Assembly: GCF_019219075.1 (NCBI RefSeq)
Contig: NZ_JAHUWJ010000009.1
Span: 124,001 to 188,000 of the forward strand
Source: Chitinophaga sp. sic0106
GTDB lineage: Bacteria; Bacteroidota; Bacteroidia; Chitinophagales; Chitinophagaceae
Length of the DNA: 64,000 nucleotides
Direction: 5' to 3'
Part shown: positions 1 through 9,780 of the stretch, piece after piece
Position numbering within the stretch: position 1 is the first letter of the stretch
Layout of the letters: each line of letters opens with the position of its first letter
Made by a program: the position numbers and the translations under genes
Notes under the pieces: generated by a model
What the model saw: only the letters and a program-made list of their open reading frames with translations
Database searches by the model: none
Told to the model about the DNA's origin: nothing

Positions 1-1981
1 CAGATAGATCACGGCCGCCGTTGAAACCATTGGGGTCCACGGCATCACCGTTTTGCGGATAGCGGAACTCCGGACGCTCGTCACCGTAGTTGTTGACCAG
101 CAAACTGAAATAATCGCGCTGTATACGCTGGTAACTGAAACCACCAAGTACATTAAGGTGGTGCTCACGGAGCTGTTTGTTATAGGTCAGCGTTTGTTCT
201 GCCAGCAGGTCGCTCGAATTACTATTGGATAAATACAGGTTGTTGAAATCAAATTTCTTACCTATTTCGAGGATGCGGGAAGTAAAGTTTTTCTCGTTAT
301 CAAACACTTTGTTGATGGAGAGATTAGAGCGGAAAGTAAGGTTAGCAGGCAGTTTGATCTCCACATACGGGTTGATGAGCAGGTAGCTTTTCGGGTGCTT
401 CTGATCGAGTCGCTGCAGGTAAGCCACCGGGTTAATTACATCTCCATAACCACCGGCCCATTTGGCGGGCAGACCACTAAACGCGCCATCCGCCTGGTAG
501 GGAGTAACGCTTGGCGTGTATTGTAAAGCCGTGAGGATAGCGCCGGTATAGGCGCTGGTAGTGTTGGCTCCGTTACCGTTCGTATAGGCGTAACTGATAT
601 TTTCTCCTACCTTCAGCCAGTCGTTGAGCTGATGTTCCGAGTTGAAACGGAAGTTATAGCGCTCACTGAAGGTATTGATGAGTATACCATCCTGTTTGCG
701 GTAACCGAAGCCCATGAAGTATTTCGACTTTTCATTACCGCCGCTCATATCCAGGTTGTATTCCTGCAGTTTGGCGGAGCGGGTGATTTCATCCATCCAG
801 TTGGTGCGGGTGATGGCGCCGTCGGGGTTTTGGGTAGCATCATAGGCCGGGTTACGGGTTTTGCCGGCATTGTCGTATGCCTGGTTCATGACATCATTGA
901 ACTCAGCAGCATTGAGTACATCCAGCGTTTTGTAAGCGTTTTGAACGCCGAGTTTCGCTTCCGCGTTCACGGACATCTTTCCGGATTTCCCTTTTTTAGT
1001 AGTGATAAGTATCACACCTCCGGAGGCGCGTGCGCCGTAAATAGCGGCTGCAGCATCTTTCAAAACAGAAATAGATTCGATGTCCGAAGGGTTCACGAGG
1101 CCATCATAGATGGTTCCATCCACGATGTACAATGGTTTTTCACCGTTGATACCACCTGTACCGCGGATATACACTTTAGGAGGGGACATCGGATCACCGC
1201 CCTGGTTCTGCACCATTACGCCGGGAGCTTTTCCCTGCATGGCTTCTTCCACGCTGTTAACGGAGCGGGAGCTGAGCTTATCCAGTTTTACATCGGTGAT
1301 GGCACCGGAAATCTTATTGCGGGACTGGCTGCCATACCCCACCACCAAAACTTGCCCTAGTTCACGGCTGGTGGTGTTCATGGTGATTTGCAGCGGGGCG
1401 CCCGTAAAAACAACTTCCTGTTGCTTATAACCTACCATGCTGATGGTGAGCACAGCATCATTGCTTACCGGAGCATTAAAAGAGAAGTTACCGTTAGCGT
1501 CGGTAATGGCGCCTTTGTTGCTGCCTTTGAGCTGTACTACAGCGCCTGGTAATGGTCCGGCGGCATCGGTTACTTTCCCGCTGATTTTCTTTTCCTGCTG
1601 CAGGGTAGTGGTAATGCCGGGGCGGGCGTTGGCAGGAAAGATGACAATGGTGTTCTGGCGTTCTTCATATTGCAGACCGGTGCTGTTGAGCAGGTCAGCA
1701 AGGATGGCGGCCACTGTTTCATTTTTCCAGGTATGCGGTGCTACCTGCAGGTTAGCCAGGGCGCGGTTATCGTACGATATGCGCACGCCGGCTTTTTTCT
1801 CCAGGGATACGATGGCCTGGGTTAGGGAACCTTTTTTTACATCCATGCCTGGCACTACATGCTCTAATGCCTGGCTGAATGCGGAAAAGCTTTCTGTGAA
1901 GGGTACGGAGGCCAGCAATAGTACAAGCAGGGGCTTCATCCTTCGCGGATGTTTCAGGTGATGTCGCAATGATGGTTGCAT
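1..1981 (-). CDS. SusC/RagA-type TonB-dependent receptor with STN signalling domain (partial, C-terminus off the left edge)
   Basis: Outer-membrane TonB-dependent transporter of the SusC family; about 660 residues are visible and the reading frame stays open to base 1. After a signal peptide comes a secretin/TonB short N-terminal (STN) domain (about residues 35-105), then a carboxypeptidase-regulatory-like beta-sandwich (GKVTDAAG onward), the SusC motif LVVGYGSQSRNKISGAI and the plug domain (IRGTGGINGEKPLYIVDG). The ATG at 1981 follows the fecR stop by 32 bp and is itself preceded by sigma and fecR genes. An STN domain together with FecR and an ECF sigma factor is the known arrangement for trans-envelope signalling (FecA/FecR/FecI logic), so ligand binding probably induces the locus. 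The substrate is unknown; a SusD partner is expected to the left of the window. Confidence 0.93.
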   Translation of the reverse strand, partial: MQPSLRHHLKHPRRMKPLLVLLLASVPFTESFSAFSQALEHVVPGMDVKKGSLTQAIVSLEKKAGVRISYDNRALANLQVAPHTWKNETVAAILADLLNSTGLQYEERQNTIVIFPANARPGITTTLQQEKKISGKVTDAAGPLPGAVVQLKGSNKGAITDANGNFSFNAPVSNDAVLTISMVGYKQQEVVFTGAPLQITMNTTSRELGQVLVVGYGSQSRNKISGAITDVKLDKLSSRSVNSVEEAMQGKAPGVMVQNQGGDPMSPPKVYIRGTGGINGEKPLYIVDGTIYDGLVNPSDIESISVLKDAAAAIYGARASGGVILITTKKGKSGKMSVNAEAKLGVQNAYKTLDVLNAAEFNDVMNQAYDNAGKTRNPAYDATQNPDGAITRTNWMDEITRSAKLQEYNLDMSGGNEKSKYFMGFGYRKQDGILINTFSERYNFRFNSEHQLNDWLKVGENISYAYTNGNGANTTSAYTGAILTALQYTPSVTPYQADGAFSGLPAKWAGGYGDVINPVAYLQRLDQKHPKSYLLINPYVEIKLPANLTFRSNLSINKVFDNEKNFTSRILEIGKKFDFNNLYLSNSNSSDLLAEQTLTYNKQLREHHLNVLGGFSYQRIQRDYFSLLVNNYGDERPEFRYPQNGDAVDPNGFNGGRDLS

Positions 1982-2013
1982 AGTGTATGTATTAAATATG
2001 AATTGTCAGTCGC

Positions 2014-2937
2014 TTACTGCACCACATACTTTTGATGGTCTGTGGTAGTAAATTTTATTTTTGGTGAGATGATAATCCTGCTGATGATATCGAGTTTATT
2101 TTGCAGGGTCATGCTATGGTTAAAGTTGACGCTGAGGCGGCAGCCATCGATATTTGCTTTTGTCTCAAAGGTCACGCCATGGTAGTTTTCCAGCTCCCAC
2201 AGTACCTGGTGCAGGGGTACGTCGTGCATCACCAGTTCGCCGCTGGTCCAGCTCTGAATACTGGTGCTGTCGATATAGCTCAGCATGGCCATTTGCGGTG
2301 TTACGATGAGCTGCTGGGAAGCTTGCAATATCCCAAGTACCTGTTCGTTTTCTGTTACTTGTACTTTTCCCGTAGCAACGGCGATACGGGCGGGCTGTCC
2401 TTTTACATGCGTTACGGCAAAGGCTGTTCCCAGTACTTTCACTTGCAAACCTGCTGCTTCCACGCGGAAGGGCGACTGGCTGTTTTGTACCACATCAAAG
2501 TAGCCATGGCCTTTGATCCGCACCAGTCGGTTGCTGGTAAATGCTGTCGGGTATTCCACCGTGGTGGAAGCGTTTAGCCATACCAGTGAGCCATCGGGGA
2601 GTTTGATTTTTTTTACTTCCTGTTTTCCTGTGGAGATGCTGGTCCATGCGGTGGCAGTACTTTTTACGTCCCCGGTTTTCCACCACCAGGCAAGGGCTAT
2701 CAGCGGAAGCAACGCCGCTGCGGCAGTCCAGCGTATCCACCGCATGGTGCGCACCCGTGGCTGGTGAATATTTTGGAGTATCCGCTGCTTTACAGAGGCC
2801 TGCATGTCTGCCGGCAGTCCGGCCGATTGGTGCGTCTGCATACGGTCCAGCCATGCCATCAGCAGGAGCACCTCCTCCGGGGTACATTTGCCGGCACGGT
2901 ACCGCGACATTAACTGGTAAATCTCTTCTCTTTCCAA
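2014..2937 (-). CDS. FecR-family anti-sigma factor
   Basis: Membrane anti-sigma/signal-transfer protein of 307 residues. The N-terminal cytoplasmic part (1-66) should bind the sigma factor; a single membrane helix lies at about 67-86 (WIRWTAAAALLPLIALAWWW). The periplasmic FecR domain follows (KLPDGSLVWLNASTTVEYP), and the C-terminal part (VMHDVPLHQVLWELENYHGV onward) resembles DUF4974, the STN-like module common in Bacteroidota FecR proteins. It lies between the sigma gene upstream and the STN-bearing SusC gene 32 bp downstream, so it very likely couples that receptor to that sigma factor. Confidence 0.93.
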   Translation of the reverse strand: MEREEIYQLMSRYRAGKCTPEEVLLLMAWLDRMQTHQSAGLPADMQASVKQRILQNIHQPRVRTMRWIRWTAAAALLPLIALAWWWKTGDVKSTATAWTSISTGKQEVKKIKLPDGSLVWLNASTTVEYPTAFTSNRLVRIKGHGYFDVVQNSQSPFRVEAAGLQVKVLGTAFAVTHVKGQPARIAVATGKVQVTENEQVLGILQASQQLIVTPQMAMLSYIDSTSIQSWTSGELVMHDVPLHQVLWELENYHGVTFETKANIDGCRLSVNFNHSMTLQNKLDIISRIIISPKIKFTTTDHQKYVVQ

Positions 2938-3062
2938 GTGAATGAGTGGTTAGTTCAGGTATATGTCACTTGTGGAAAGGCGGGTAACTATCGGGAGGGT
3001 GGGCTTAACAATTTGGTAATAATGGGGGATTTTTCTCGCACAGTGGCAAAGGAGGGCGTTTT

Positions 3063-3165
3063 GTCTGCTCTGCGAGCAGACGATCGCGCCAGCCGTCGAA
3101 GGCGGCTCCTGATATATCGAAATGAAGGCCTTTGCTGCTTATGCCTTCAGCTGCCTAAGGCGGCT
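3063..3165. repeat. cluster of four short hairpins (REP-like)
   Basis: Four consecutive inverted repeats fill the sigma-fecR gap. GTCTGCTC-tgc-GAGCAGAC lies at 3063-3081. AGCCGTC-gaa-GGCGGCT (one G-U pair) is at 3091-3107. TGAAGGC/GCCTTCA is at 3123-3149. AGCTGCC-taa-GGCGGCT (one G-U pair) is at 3149-3165, touching the sigma stop codon. Three of the four have 3-nt loops, and two share the AGC(C/T)G...CGGCT ends also seen at 35843, 41697 and 45494. They may weaken read-through from the sigma gene into fecR, or they may be a mobile REP-type element. Confidence 0.6.
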
Positions 3166-3716
3166 CAAAGCAACACCGTCGCTATCGACCCCTTCAGCAT
3201 CACCTTCAACCGCTTATTGGCCGTATTCAGCTGGTTGCGCACCGTTTGCTCGGAAGCTCCCAGCCGGGCAGCAATTTCCGCTACGGATAAATGTTCAAAG
3301 CGGCTCAGCCGGAATACTTCCTGTATGCGTGGAGGCAGCTGATTTACATACTGGTGCAGCTCTTCGTAGAGATGTTTGTAATATAACTGATCGGTGGTAT
3401 TGGCGGTGGTATCAGATAGTAGTCGCGCAAACACATGTTCGTGTTTACTGCGTATATCCTCTTTCCGTAAGGCATTCAAAATGCGTAAGCGCAGCAAAAA
3501 CAGCAGGAAAGCCCGGGTTTCATTTGGGACCGGTAAAGATGCGCGCTTCTCCCAAAGTTCCAGGAAGAAATTCTGTAATACATCTTTTGCCATATCAGCA
3601 TCCGAAATGATGTTGCAGGTATAATACATCAACCCATCCCAGTGTTCCTGGAACAGTTGCTCAAAAGCCGCAGTATCGCCCTCCTGGAATCGTTCCCACC
3701 TGGTATTGTTTGCCAT
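3165..3716 (-). CDS. ECF RNA polymerase sigma factor (FecI-like)
   Basis: Sigma-70 family ECF factor of about 183 residues starting at MANNTRWERFQEGD. An in-frame ATG 42 bp upstream (3758) would add an unconserved-looking stretch, so the internal start is preferred. Region 2 is visible (FEQLFQEHWDGLMYYTCNIISDADMAKDVLQNFFLELWEKR), as is a region 4 helix-turn-helix (LPPRIQEVFRLSRFEHLSVAEIAARLGASEQTVRNQLNTANKRLK). The length and layout fit Bacteroidota ECF factors that pair with FecR proteins. The fecR gene and the STN receptor lie immediately downstream, so the sigma factor probably directs RNA polymerase to this transport locus. Confidence 0.93.
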   Translation of the reverse strand: MANNTRWERFQEGDTAAFEQLFQEHWDGLMYYTCNIISDADMAKDVLQNFFLELWEKRASLPVPNETRAFLLFLLRLRILNALRKEDIRSKHEHVFARLLSDTTANTTDQLYYKHLYEELHQYVNQLPPRIQEVFRLSRFEHLSVAEIAARLGASEQTVRNQLNTANKRLKVMLKGSIATVLL

Positions 3717-3795
3717 AGTCACTGAAAAGTTGGATAAGCAGGCCAAAGGTAAGGCCATGGTTATCTTGTTGTGAATCGGGATGTTTATGTTTATG

Positions 3796-6438
3796 TTAAT
3801 TATGAGTGCGCTTCTTCCGGATAAACCAACAGATTACCCCTATTGCTGGCAGCAGCAGCCACCAGTACCAGCGGCTTCCTGCCGCTTGCACCACCGGGTG
3901 CTCATTGCCCTGGTAACTCAATGCCGCCCAGTAGTAGGGCAGCTTATGTTGCTCACTGACTTTACTATCCTCCAGCCATCGGATTTTTGATTGTTGTAGG
4001 GCTACGGCGGCATTGTCACCGGTTTCCATCGCCTGGTAAAAGTTATGCATCAACGCCGGCGCGGAGGCATCGGTTACATTCCACCCCGCCGCTACTACGG
4101 CCGGCGTGCCGGTGGCAACAAATGCTCTGGCCATGCTTTCTGCTCCTTCGCCGGCAATATACCGCCCGTCTGCAGTGCGACAAGCACTCAACACCACCAG
4201 TGCCGGGTGATGGGGTGTATGGCGGAGCTCAAATAAGTAAAACGGGGCATCAAACAGTGCTATATGCGGTGCGGTAATACTATCCTGTTGAATAAACGCA
4301 TGGGAGCTGATATGGAGGATGCCACTGCGCTGCAAGGCTCCTTTAAGCGCTACAGTGCTGGCCGCCTCATTCTCGTACAAGTCGCCATTTACCACCTCCT
4401 GCAATAATTGCTTTTCTCTGGCTACACCCAGGAGGTTACCCATCTGGCGCTGATCGGATATAAAAAATCCTGTGAACTGTGGCGACTGCGGCTCGGCGCT
4501 TTGCTGCATATACCACGTACGAAGCGACCAGGCATAGGAAAACGTAGCCTTCTTCACTAAAAAAGGCCATTTGCTAACAGCAGGTTTATAGGCCGGCTCC
4601 GTAACGAGTGCTTCCACCGGCAGGCCGGATAAACTACCATCCGGCAGCAAACAGTACGACGCGCCGGTTACTAAAGGATGCGCGTTAAACAGCTGCCGGT
4701 AAATCGTATAGGCGTGCCGGTAATACTGAGCCGGCCGGCCCACCATCGCCTGAGGGCCTTCGTCAAAATAATGCCGCCGGAAGTATCGCAAGCTATCGGC
4801 CGTAATTTCCTGACGGTCCAGATAACGGATGCCCTCACGACCTAACTCCATCGAATATACGTAGTTGCCAGCACTGAAATACGTGCGGATATAGTGCTGC
4901 GGCGCTAACTTCTCCACAACAGGCCCCAGATGAAAACCCGTATCAGGCGGGGGAGAGAAGGCCTGCTTTTGCATCCGGGATAACTCCCAGGCCAGCTTTT
5001 GCTGGCGTTGCCGCATGGTGCTGTCCATCCCTCCCTGCTGTAATGCCTCCTTCTGGTAATAGGATTGTGCCTGTTCCAGCAGGCGGATTTTTTCATGTAA
5101 GGTATCTTTTGTTTGCCCGCTCAGTTGGTGCAATTGCTCCCATAGTAATTGCGCTTTACTATCTTCCATAAACAGCAGCAAATCATGTTGGTATTGCTGC
5201 CGGCCACTGGCTTTCCAGCCAGCATAGGCGGTTGCAATGGCATCGGTATAACGCACACGGCTATCCGCAACGGACTGCTCCCGGGAGGAAGCGGATATAT
5301 ATTCCTGACGCAAACTTCTTTCGGTGGCGAATGTAAGTTTGTAATAACGGATGGCCGCTTCATACTGCTGTTGGTGGCTGTACACGGTTGCCAGTGTATA
5401 AAATAAATCCATCAGCGTATTTTCTGCATATACATCAGAGGTGGTTATTTTTCGTATATCCTTTCCCGGTAGTAATAGTGCCGCACAGCTATCGATGCTG
5501 GTAATAGCTTTTCCCGGCTGCTTTTGAGCCATATAAACCCTGGCTAAACGTACAAATAATTTCGCCTGTTCGCGGCGCCGGTAGGGGAGTCGTGCATAAG
5601 GGAAATGCAAAGCCTGGTGATAATATTTTAAAGCAGTTGCCGGAGAAGTAGCATAAATATCTCCTGCCTGCTGGTAGGCCATGTATAGCCAGTGTGCTGC
5701 GGCTCTGTCGCCCTGCAGCTGCGCCTCCAGTATGCTGATGGCCTGGGTAATAGCACGCTGTGCTGCTACCTCATTTTTTTGCTGATGATATACGTCCGCC
5801 TGCTCGGATAGTAGCAGTCCATGCAGGGCACTGCGTTTATCCACCAACGTTATCCCCTTATGGCAACATTCCAGTGCAAAATCATAGGCTCCTCTGTTGG
5901 CCGCCGTATTGGCAAGATTGCTGTAGGTAGCTGCCATGGCGCCTTTATCGTCCAGCTGCTCACTTACTGCTAACGACATCCGGTGGATGTAGCTGCTTTG
6001 TTCATAATCGCCCAGCCTTGTATAGTTATTGCCCAGGGGCTTTAAAATATACTCCAGGAAATAGGCGGGATCACTGTCAAAGGGATTGCCGCGCACCCAT
6101 TCAAAAGCGCGTTGGTACCAGGTAGTGGAAGACAGTATATCACCGGATTGGAGATGGTAATAGGCGGTATTGGTGAGCAGGTCCAGCCAGGCTTGCTTTT
6201 CGCGTTTACGCGGCTGTCGCCAGCTGGTGTTGATGGCCGTCTCCAACTGCTGTGCCTTTTGCGCCTGGTCGGGTGCATCCAGCTGTAGTTGCGCATAAAT
6301 CCAGCTGCTAAGGTCATCTTTTGTGCGGAAGTATTGGAGGGAGTCGGCCGCCGGTTGCTGAAACGAAAACAGGGGGATGGCCGCCAGCAGCAGCAACAGG
6401 ATTTTTATCCGCCTGGTATGTTTGAAGCCTTCAGCCAT
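3796..6438 (-). CDS. TPR-repeat protein with C-terminal CHAT (caspase-like) domain, membrane anchored
   Basis: 880 residues: signal peptide (about 1-26, ending FSFQQPA), tetratricopeptide-type helical repeats to about residue 430, a coiled segment, then a CHAT peptidase-like domain (about 580-840). The CHAT dyad is intact: His713 in LHISSHAF and Cys753 in VLSACRTADG, followed by the GEGAESMARAFVATG motif. A C-terminal membrane helix (WYWWLLLPAIGVICWFI, about 852-870) ends in RKKRTHN. A signal peptide plus a C-terminal anchor places both TPR and CHAT parts in the periplasm, unlike the cytosolic CHAT enzymes of CRISPR or bacterial death systems. It starts 19 bp after the PKD gene, so the two are probably one operon. 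Its proteolytic target is unknown. Confidence 0.88.
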   Translation of the reverse strand: MAEGFKHTRRIKILLLLLAAIPLFSFQQPAADSLQYFRTKDDLSSWIYAQLQLDAPDQAQKAQQLETAINTSWRQPRKREKQAWLDLLTNTAYYHLQSGDILSSTTWYQRAFEWVRGNPFDSDPAYFLEYILKPLGNNYTRLGDYEQSSYIHRMSLAVSEQLDDKGAMAATYSNLANTAANRGAYDFALECCHKGITLVDKRSALHGLLLSEQADVYHQQKNEVAAQRAITQAISILEAQLQGDRAAAHWLYMAYQQAGDIYATSPATALKYYHQALHFPYARLPYRRREQAKLFVRLARVYMAQKQPGKAITSIDSCAALLLPGKDIRKITTSDVYAENTLMDLFYTLATVYSHQQQYEAAIRYYKLTFATERSLRQEYISASSREQSVADSRVRYTDAIATAYAGWKASGRQQYQHDLLLFMEDSKAQLLWEQLHQLSGQTKDTLHEKIRLLEQAQSYYQKEALQQGGMDSTMRQRQQKLAWELSRMQKQAFSPPPDTGFHLGPVVEKLAPQHYIRTYFSAGNYVYSMELGREGIRYLDRQEITADSLRYFRRHYFDEGPQAMVGRPAQYYRHAYTIYRQLFNAHPLVTGASYCLLPDGSLSGLPVEALVTEPAYKPAVSKWPFLVKKATFSYAWSLRTWYMQQSAEPQSPQFTGFFISDQRQMGNLLGVAREKQLLQEVVNGDLYENEAASTVALKGALQRSGILHISSHAFIQQDSITAPHIALFDAPFYLFELRHTPHHPALVVLSACRTADGRYIAGEGAESMARAFVATGTPAVVAAGWNVTDASAPALMHNFYQAMETGDNAAVALQQSKIRWLEDSKVSEQHKLPYYWAALSYQGNEHPVVQAAGSRWYWWLLLPAIGVICWFIRKKRTHN

Positions 6439-6457
6439 TAGCTGAAGTTATGTTTTT

Positions 6458-8446
6458 TTACAATCGATAGATAGCGTATACGAAAAATCTGTTGGGGGTA
6501 TTCCCCGTTACCTGGCGGATATACCTTAGCCCCAGCGCAGGACCGGCTTTCACACTGCCTGCCTGTATATCCGCAAAGGCTGCTGCGTTTAAAGAAGCAA
6601 ACCACGCGGTGTTTTCTGCAACAGTGCTGGTAACTGTTTTCAGGATAACAGCAGGCTGCTGAAAATCGGAGAGGTAGGCTTTTTCTTCCGTAGTGGTTTT
6701 TGTGGAGATGTTAACCTGCGCTAACGCACCGGCGCCTACGCCCAACCACCGGGTGATGTTATAGCGGAAATGAAGTGGTACCATCTGGAAAGAGCTTTTC
6801 GTAACAGTAGTCACATTGCTGCGCCCACTGATCATATATGCCTGCCCATCCACGGTGGTATCCCGTTTATCCCGTGTGAACCCGCCTGCCTGCGCTTCCT
6901 CTTCCAGTAGCCCTGCATAGGCTTCCACCTGAAAGTACGGCCGCGATGGTGCAAATGGCGCCAGCACCGCACCCAGTTGCAATGGGCCTTTCAGCGTATA
7001 GTCGCCCTTATCCGGCGAAAACGTGTAGCCGGCAACGATAGCCGGTGAAATACCTTTGATAAACTTAGCCGTAGCCCGGTTGGTATAAATAGGTTCGTTC
7101 TTGTCGAATATAATAGCAGCGCTGCTGGAGAAGGGAATCTTCTTCGGCTTCTTTTTAAAACGGATTGTATAGCTGATAAAGCCTTTGGTGGAGTCGGGGT
7201 CGCTCACCCCATCCTGCTGCATGCCGGGCAGGTAAATATTCCTGAATACGAAATACAGGCTATCCTTTGTACGTACGGTGTCGATGCAGCTTTGGGTGTT
7301 GTAGGCGGAGTCGCAGGCGATGCATACCGGACTCATATCGTTGATGGCAACTGTTTCTGTGTTCAGCTGCCTGGGTACTGCAATACCAATGGCCACTTTT
7401 TTAGCGGGGCCTTTGCCTGTGTTCTGAAACTGGACTTTATAGGTCAGTTCCTTCTTTTTTCCCATGAGGCGGTAGTTGATCCGGCGTTTTTTCAGCTGCA
7501 TCCTGTTTGGGTCGTGCGAGGCTACTACAGGCATTTCCAGGGTATATGCCTCCGGTTGCAGGGAAGGATTGTCCGGCACTAATATAGCCGTCATGCTTAC
7601 TACAGCATTGGTGTCCGCAATCATTTCCGGCAGGGTGTGCATGGTCACAAACAAAAACTGTTCTTGTGCCTGCTGCACAGTATTGAATTTCATCACGGTA
7701 TGTCCGTTGTATACCTGCTGCATATTCTGTAACAAGGCTTTGGCAGCGGAGTTTGGCGTGTTGCCTGTACCAGCTGCGGGGCCGCGTGCAAAAAGCATTT
7801 CATTGTTATCACCTTCCAGTTGCGCCAGCAGTACGTCCATGGAGCTGGAGTCCATGCCGGCATAATTGCGTTTTTCCGTGATGCCAAAGCAGGCGCGGTC
7901 AAATTGGCGTTCGTTGTAAAACAGCACCAGCGAGCCAGGGCCCACATCGCCCGTGATATTCCGGTAACCTATCAGGGCCACAAAATCCTCTCCCGGCTTG
8001 GGATTCCTGTTTATTTTCATTTCTATATTGCCATTGCTGCGGAAAAAGTTGGAGGCCCATATGCCAGCCTTCACCGGCTTCTTCACTTTGATGGCCCTGG
8101 GTTTGGTAGGAGGGGCCTTGCCATCATCATAGTTGTTGGTAGCGTATAGCCGTAGCTGATAGGTGCCGGTATCTTTGTAATGCAGTTCGGGAATTTTCGA
8201 GAAACTAAAGGTGCCGTCACCCAGTTCCCAGAAGTAGGTATAAAAAGCAGCAGGGGCGCCTGCTATCTGTCGCAATGGGCGCAGCTTTGCCGATACCTGT
8301 ATGCTATCGTCCCCACCTGTTACTACAATTTCAGCAGGCACGGTATCTTGCGGAAAGGCTGGCAGCTGTGGCAGGGGCTGCGATTGCGCCCACATAAAAT
8401 CAGGCTTGAGCAGTAACAGTACGATGATAGGGAGCAGATATTTCAT
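6458..8446 (-). CDS. PKD-domain outer-membrane protein
   Basis: Secreted protein of 662 residues with a signal peptide (MKYLLPIIVLLLLKPDFMWA). A PKD fold lies at about 36-123 (YFWELGDGTFSFSKIPELHYKDTGTYQLRLYATNNYDD). The middle resembles DUF11-like conserved repeats (LTYKVQFQNTGKGPAKKVAIG). The last 190 residues alternate short hydrophobic strands and end in VYAIYRL, as expected for an outer-membrane beta-barrel. PKD modules usually mediate protein or glycan contacts. The gene sits between a lipoprotein and the TPR-CHAT gene on the same strand. I infer that it forms the outer-membrane part of the same envelope module; no enzymatic motif was seen. Confidence 0.75.
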   Translation of the reverse strand: MKYLLPIIVLLLLKPDFMWAQSQPLPQLPAFPQDTVPAEIVVTGGDDSIQVSAKLRPLRQIAGAPAAFYTYFWELGDGTFSFSKIPELHYKDTGTYQLRLYATNNYDDGKAPPTKPRAIKVKKPVKAGIWASNFFRSNGNIEMKINRNPKPGEDFVALIGYRNITGDVGPGSLVLFYNERQFDRACFGITEKRNYAGMDSSSMDVLLAQLEGDNNEMLFARGPAAGTGNTPNSAAKALLQNMQQVYNGHTVMKFNTVQQAQEQFLFVTMHTLPEMIADTNAVVSMTAILVPDNPSLQPEAYTLEMPVVASHDPNRMQLKKRRINYRLMGKKKELTYKVQFQNTGKGPAKKVAIGIAVPRQLNTETVAINDMSPVCIACDSAYNTQSCIDTVRTKDSLYFVFRNIYLPGMQQDGVSDPDSTKGFISYTIRFKKKPKKIPFSSSAAIIFDKNEPIYTNRATAKFIKGISPAIVAGYTFSPDKGDYTLKGPLQLGAVLAPFAPSRPYFQVEAYAGLLEEEAQAGGFTRDKRDTTVDGQAYMISGRSNVTTVTKSSFQMVPLHFRYNITRWLGVGAGALAQVNISTKTTTEEKAYLSDFQQPAVILKTVTSTVAENTAWFASLNAAAFADIQAGSVKAGPALGLRYIRQVTGNTPNRFFVYAIYRL

Positions 8447-8475
8447 ACCATATAAATATATATCATTATTCTACA

Positions 8476-8514
8476 AATCGCAATAAGCTGGCACATGGCC
8501 AGCTTGTTGCGATT
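8476..8514 (-). terminator. 16-bp hairpin between lipoprotein and PKD genes
   Basis: Arms at 8476-8491 and 8499-8514 pair over all 16 positions with one G-U, around a 7-nt loop. There is no T-tract on either strand, so this is either an RNA stem that dampens read-through from the lipoprotein gene or one of the palindromic elements common in this window. Confidence 0.45.
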
Positions 8515-8551
8515 CAGCATTTGGGGGTATTGTAAACGGATAACAGGCCAG

Positions 8552-9640
8552 TTATTTGGAATTCATACCGTTAATCAATGCCAGCAGGGAAGTGGCGTCT
8601 ACCGGTTGCAGATCGAAACTAACCGTGGTATAGTTATCGCTGCCGGAAGGAGTGCCAATCACCACTGTTTTCTGTTCGGCGTACAACTGTCCGTTCAGGG
8701 CACTGATAGCGAGGAAGGTACCTTCCTGGCCAATAGGAATGGAGCTTTGATAGCTGTGGAAGCCATCTTTGCCTGTGGGGGCAGATAGGATAACATTATA
8801 GAACTTTACCAACGTATTCAGGTTCTTAGGTTTGAAGAACAGCATGGTGGGTTGTTCTCCGCCAAAGCTGACAGCCGTTTCGGTGTTGAAGTGATTAGTG
8901 AAATAGGCCATCACCGTCGTTTTAGGATTAGGTGAGGAAGCCAGGGCATCACAATTCACCCAGCGGAGCAAACTGTCCAGTTTGAAGTCCATACTACTGT
9001 TGGTGGAATTAAAAAAGGCAAAGCTGAATGGGATCTGGTTCCAGGCCACGCCTTTCACCGCCTGCACCTGGGACGTAACAGTTACCGGCTGATTGATATG
9101 ATTGTAGCCGTACTGTGTTAAAGTAATAGTGGTATCGCCGCTCCACATAGGTACTTCCTTATTGGCGCCATTGGCGGCCGCTCTGGCAGGTACCTGTACC
9201 CGGATACCACTATCATTGTTCGGTCGCAGGCCAAGGACCTGTGCTCCCTGCGCTGCCTTCACAAAGAACTCCCCGTACGATTCCAGCAGCCTGCCATCGC
9301 TGGTAACCGTCGCCTTGTCCGCCAGTATCATCGCACTCACATCCCGGATCTCCTTGATACTGATGGATACCGGTCCGGTAACAGGTTGTCCCGCAGCTGT
9401 AATAAATGCATTCCCGGACACATGAAATTTTGTACCCTTCGTAGTGGTAATTACACCACCAGCTGCTCCATCCACCGTAAATGTTTCGAACTTTGGGGCA
9501 TGGCCGTTTAACAAATCCGCCAACATAACTGCATCCAGACCCTTCACAGGTGCATCATTATTGTTATTCTTTTTGCAGGCACCAATAGTAAGCGTGGTAG
9601 CAAAGAAAATGACGATCGATTTTACAGAGATTCTTTTCAT
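8552..9640 (-). CDS. putative lipoprotein, function unknown
   Basis: 362 residues with a lipoprotein signal (lipobox TIGAC, then KKNNNND). I recognise no enzymatic domain. The segment around residues 58-115 (GGVITTTKGTKFHVSGNAFITAAGQPVTGPVSISIKEI) looks like a beta-sandwich module of the kind in Bacteroidota surface lipoproteins, with possible carboxypeptidase-regulatory-like strands. It is divergent from the sigma gene at 9781 and is followed on the same strand by the PKD and CHAT genes. Co-regulation with them is inferred from position only. Confidence 0.7.
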   Translation of the reverse strand: MKRISVKSIVIFFATTLTIGACKKNNNNDAPVKGLDAVMLADLLNGHAPKFETFTVDGAAGGVITTTKGTKFHVSGNAFITAAGQPVTGPVSISIKEIRDVSAMILADKATVTSDGRLLESYGEFFVKAAQGAQVLGLRPNNDSGIRVQVPARAAANGANKEVPMWSGDTTITLTQYGYNHINQPVTVTSQVQAVKGVAWNQIPFSFAFFNSTNSSMDFKLDSLLRWVNCDALASSPNPKTTVMAYFTNHFNTETAVSFGGEQPTMLFFKPKNLNTLVKFYNVILSAPTGKDGFHSYQSSIPIGQEGTFLAISALNGQLYAEQKTVVIGTPSGSDNYTTVSFDLQPVDATSLLALINGMNSK

Positions 9641-9780
9641 AACAATTATTTTAGAAGTTGAGTTTTTAGGTTTGTTTGTATAGAGATCAACCGCCCCGGA
9701 AATTTGTTACCCCCTATTTCAAAAAATATTTTCAGGAAAGATGTATTTTAGCCTATATCAACCGTATAATTCAATCCCAG

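Noticed and set aside
3717..3758. Longer start for the ECF sigma factor
   Set aside because: The added residues do not resemble the family; the internal ATG gives the normal ECF N-terminus.
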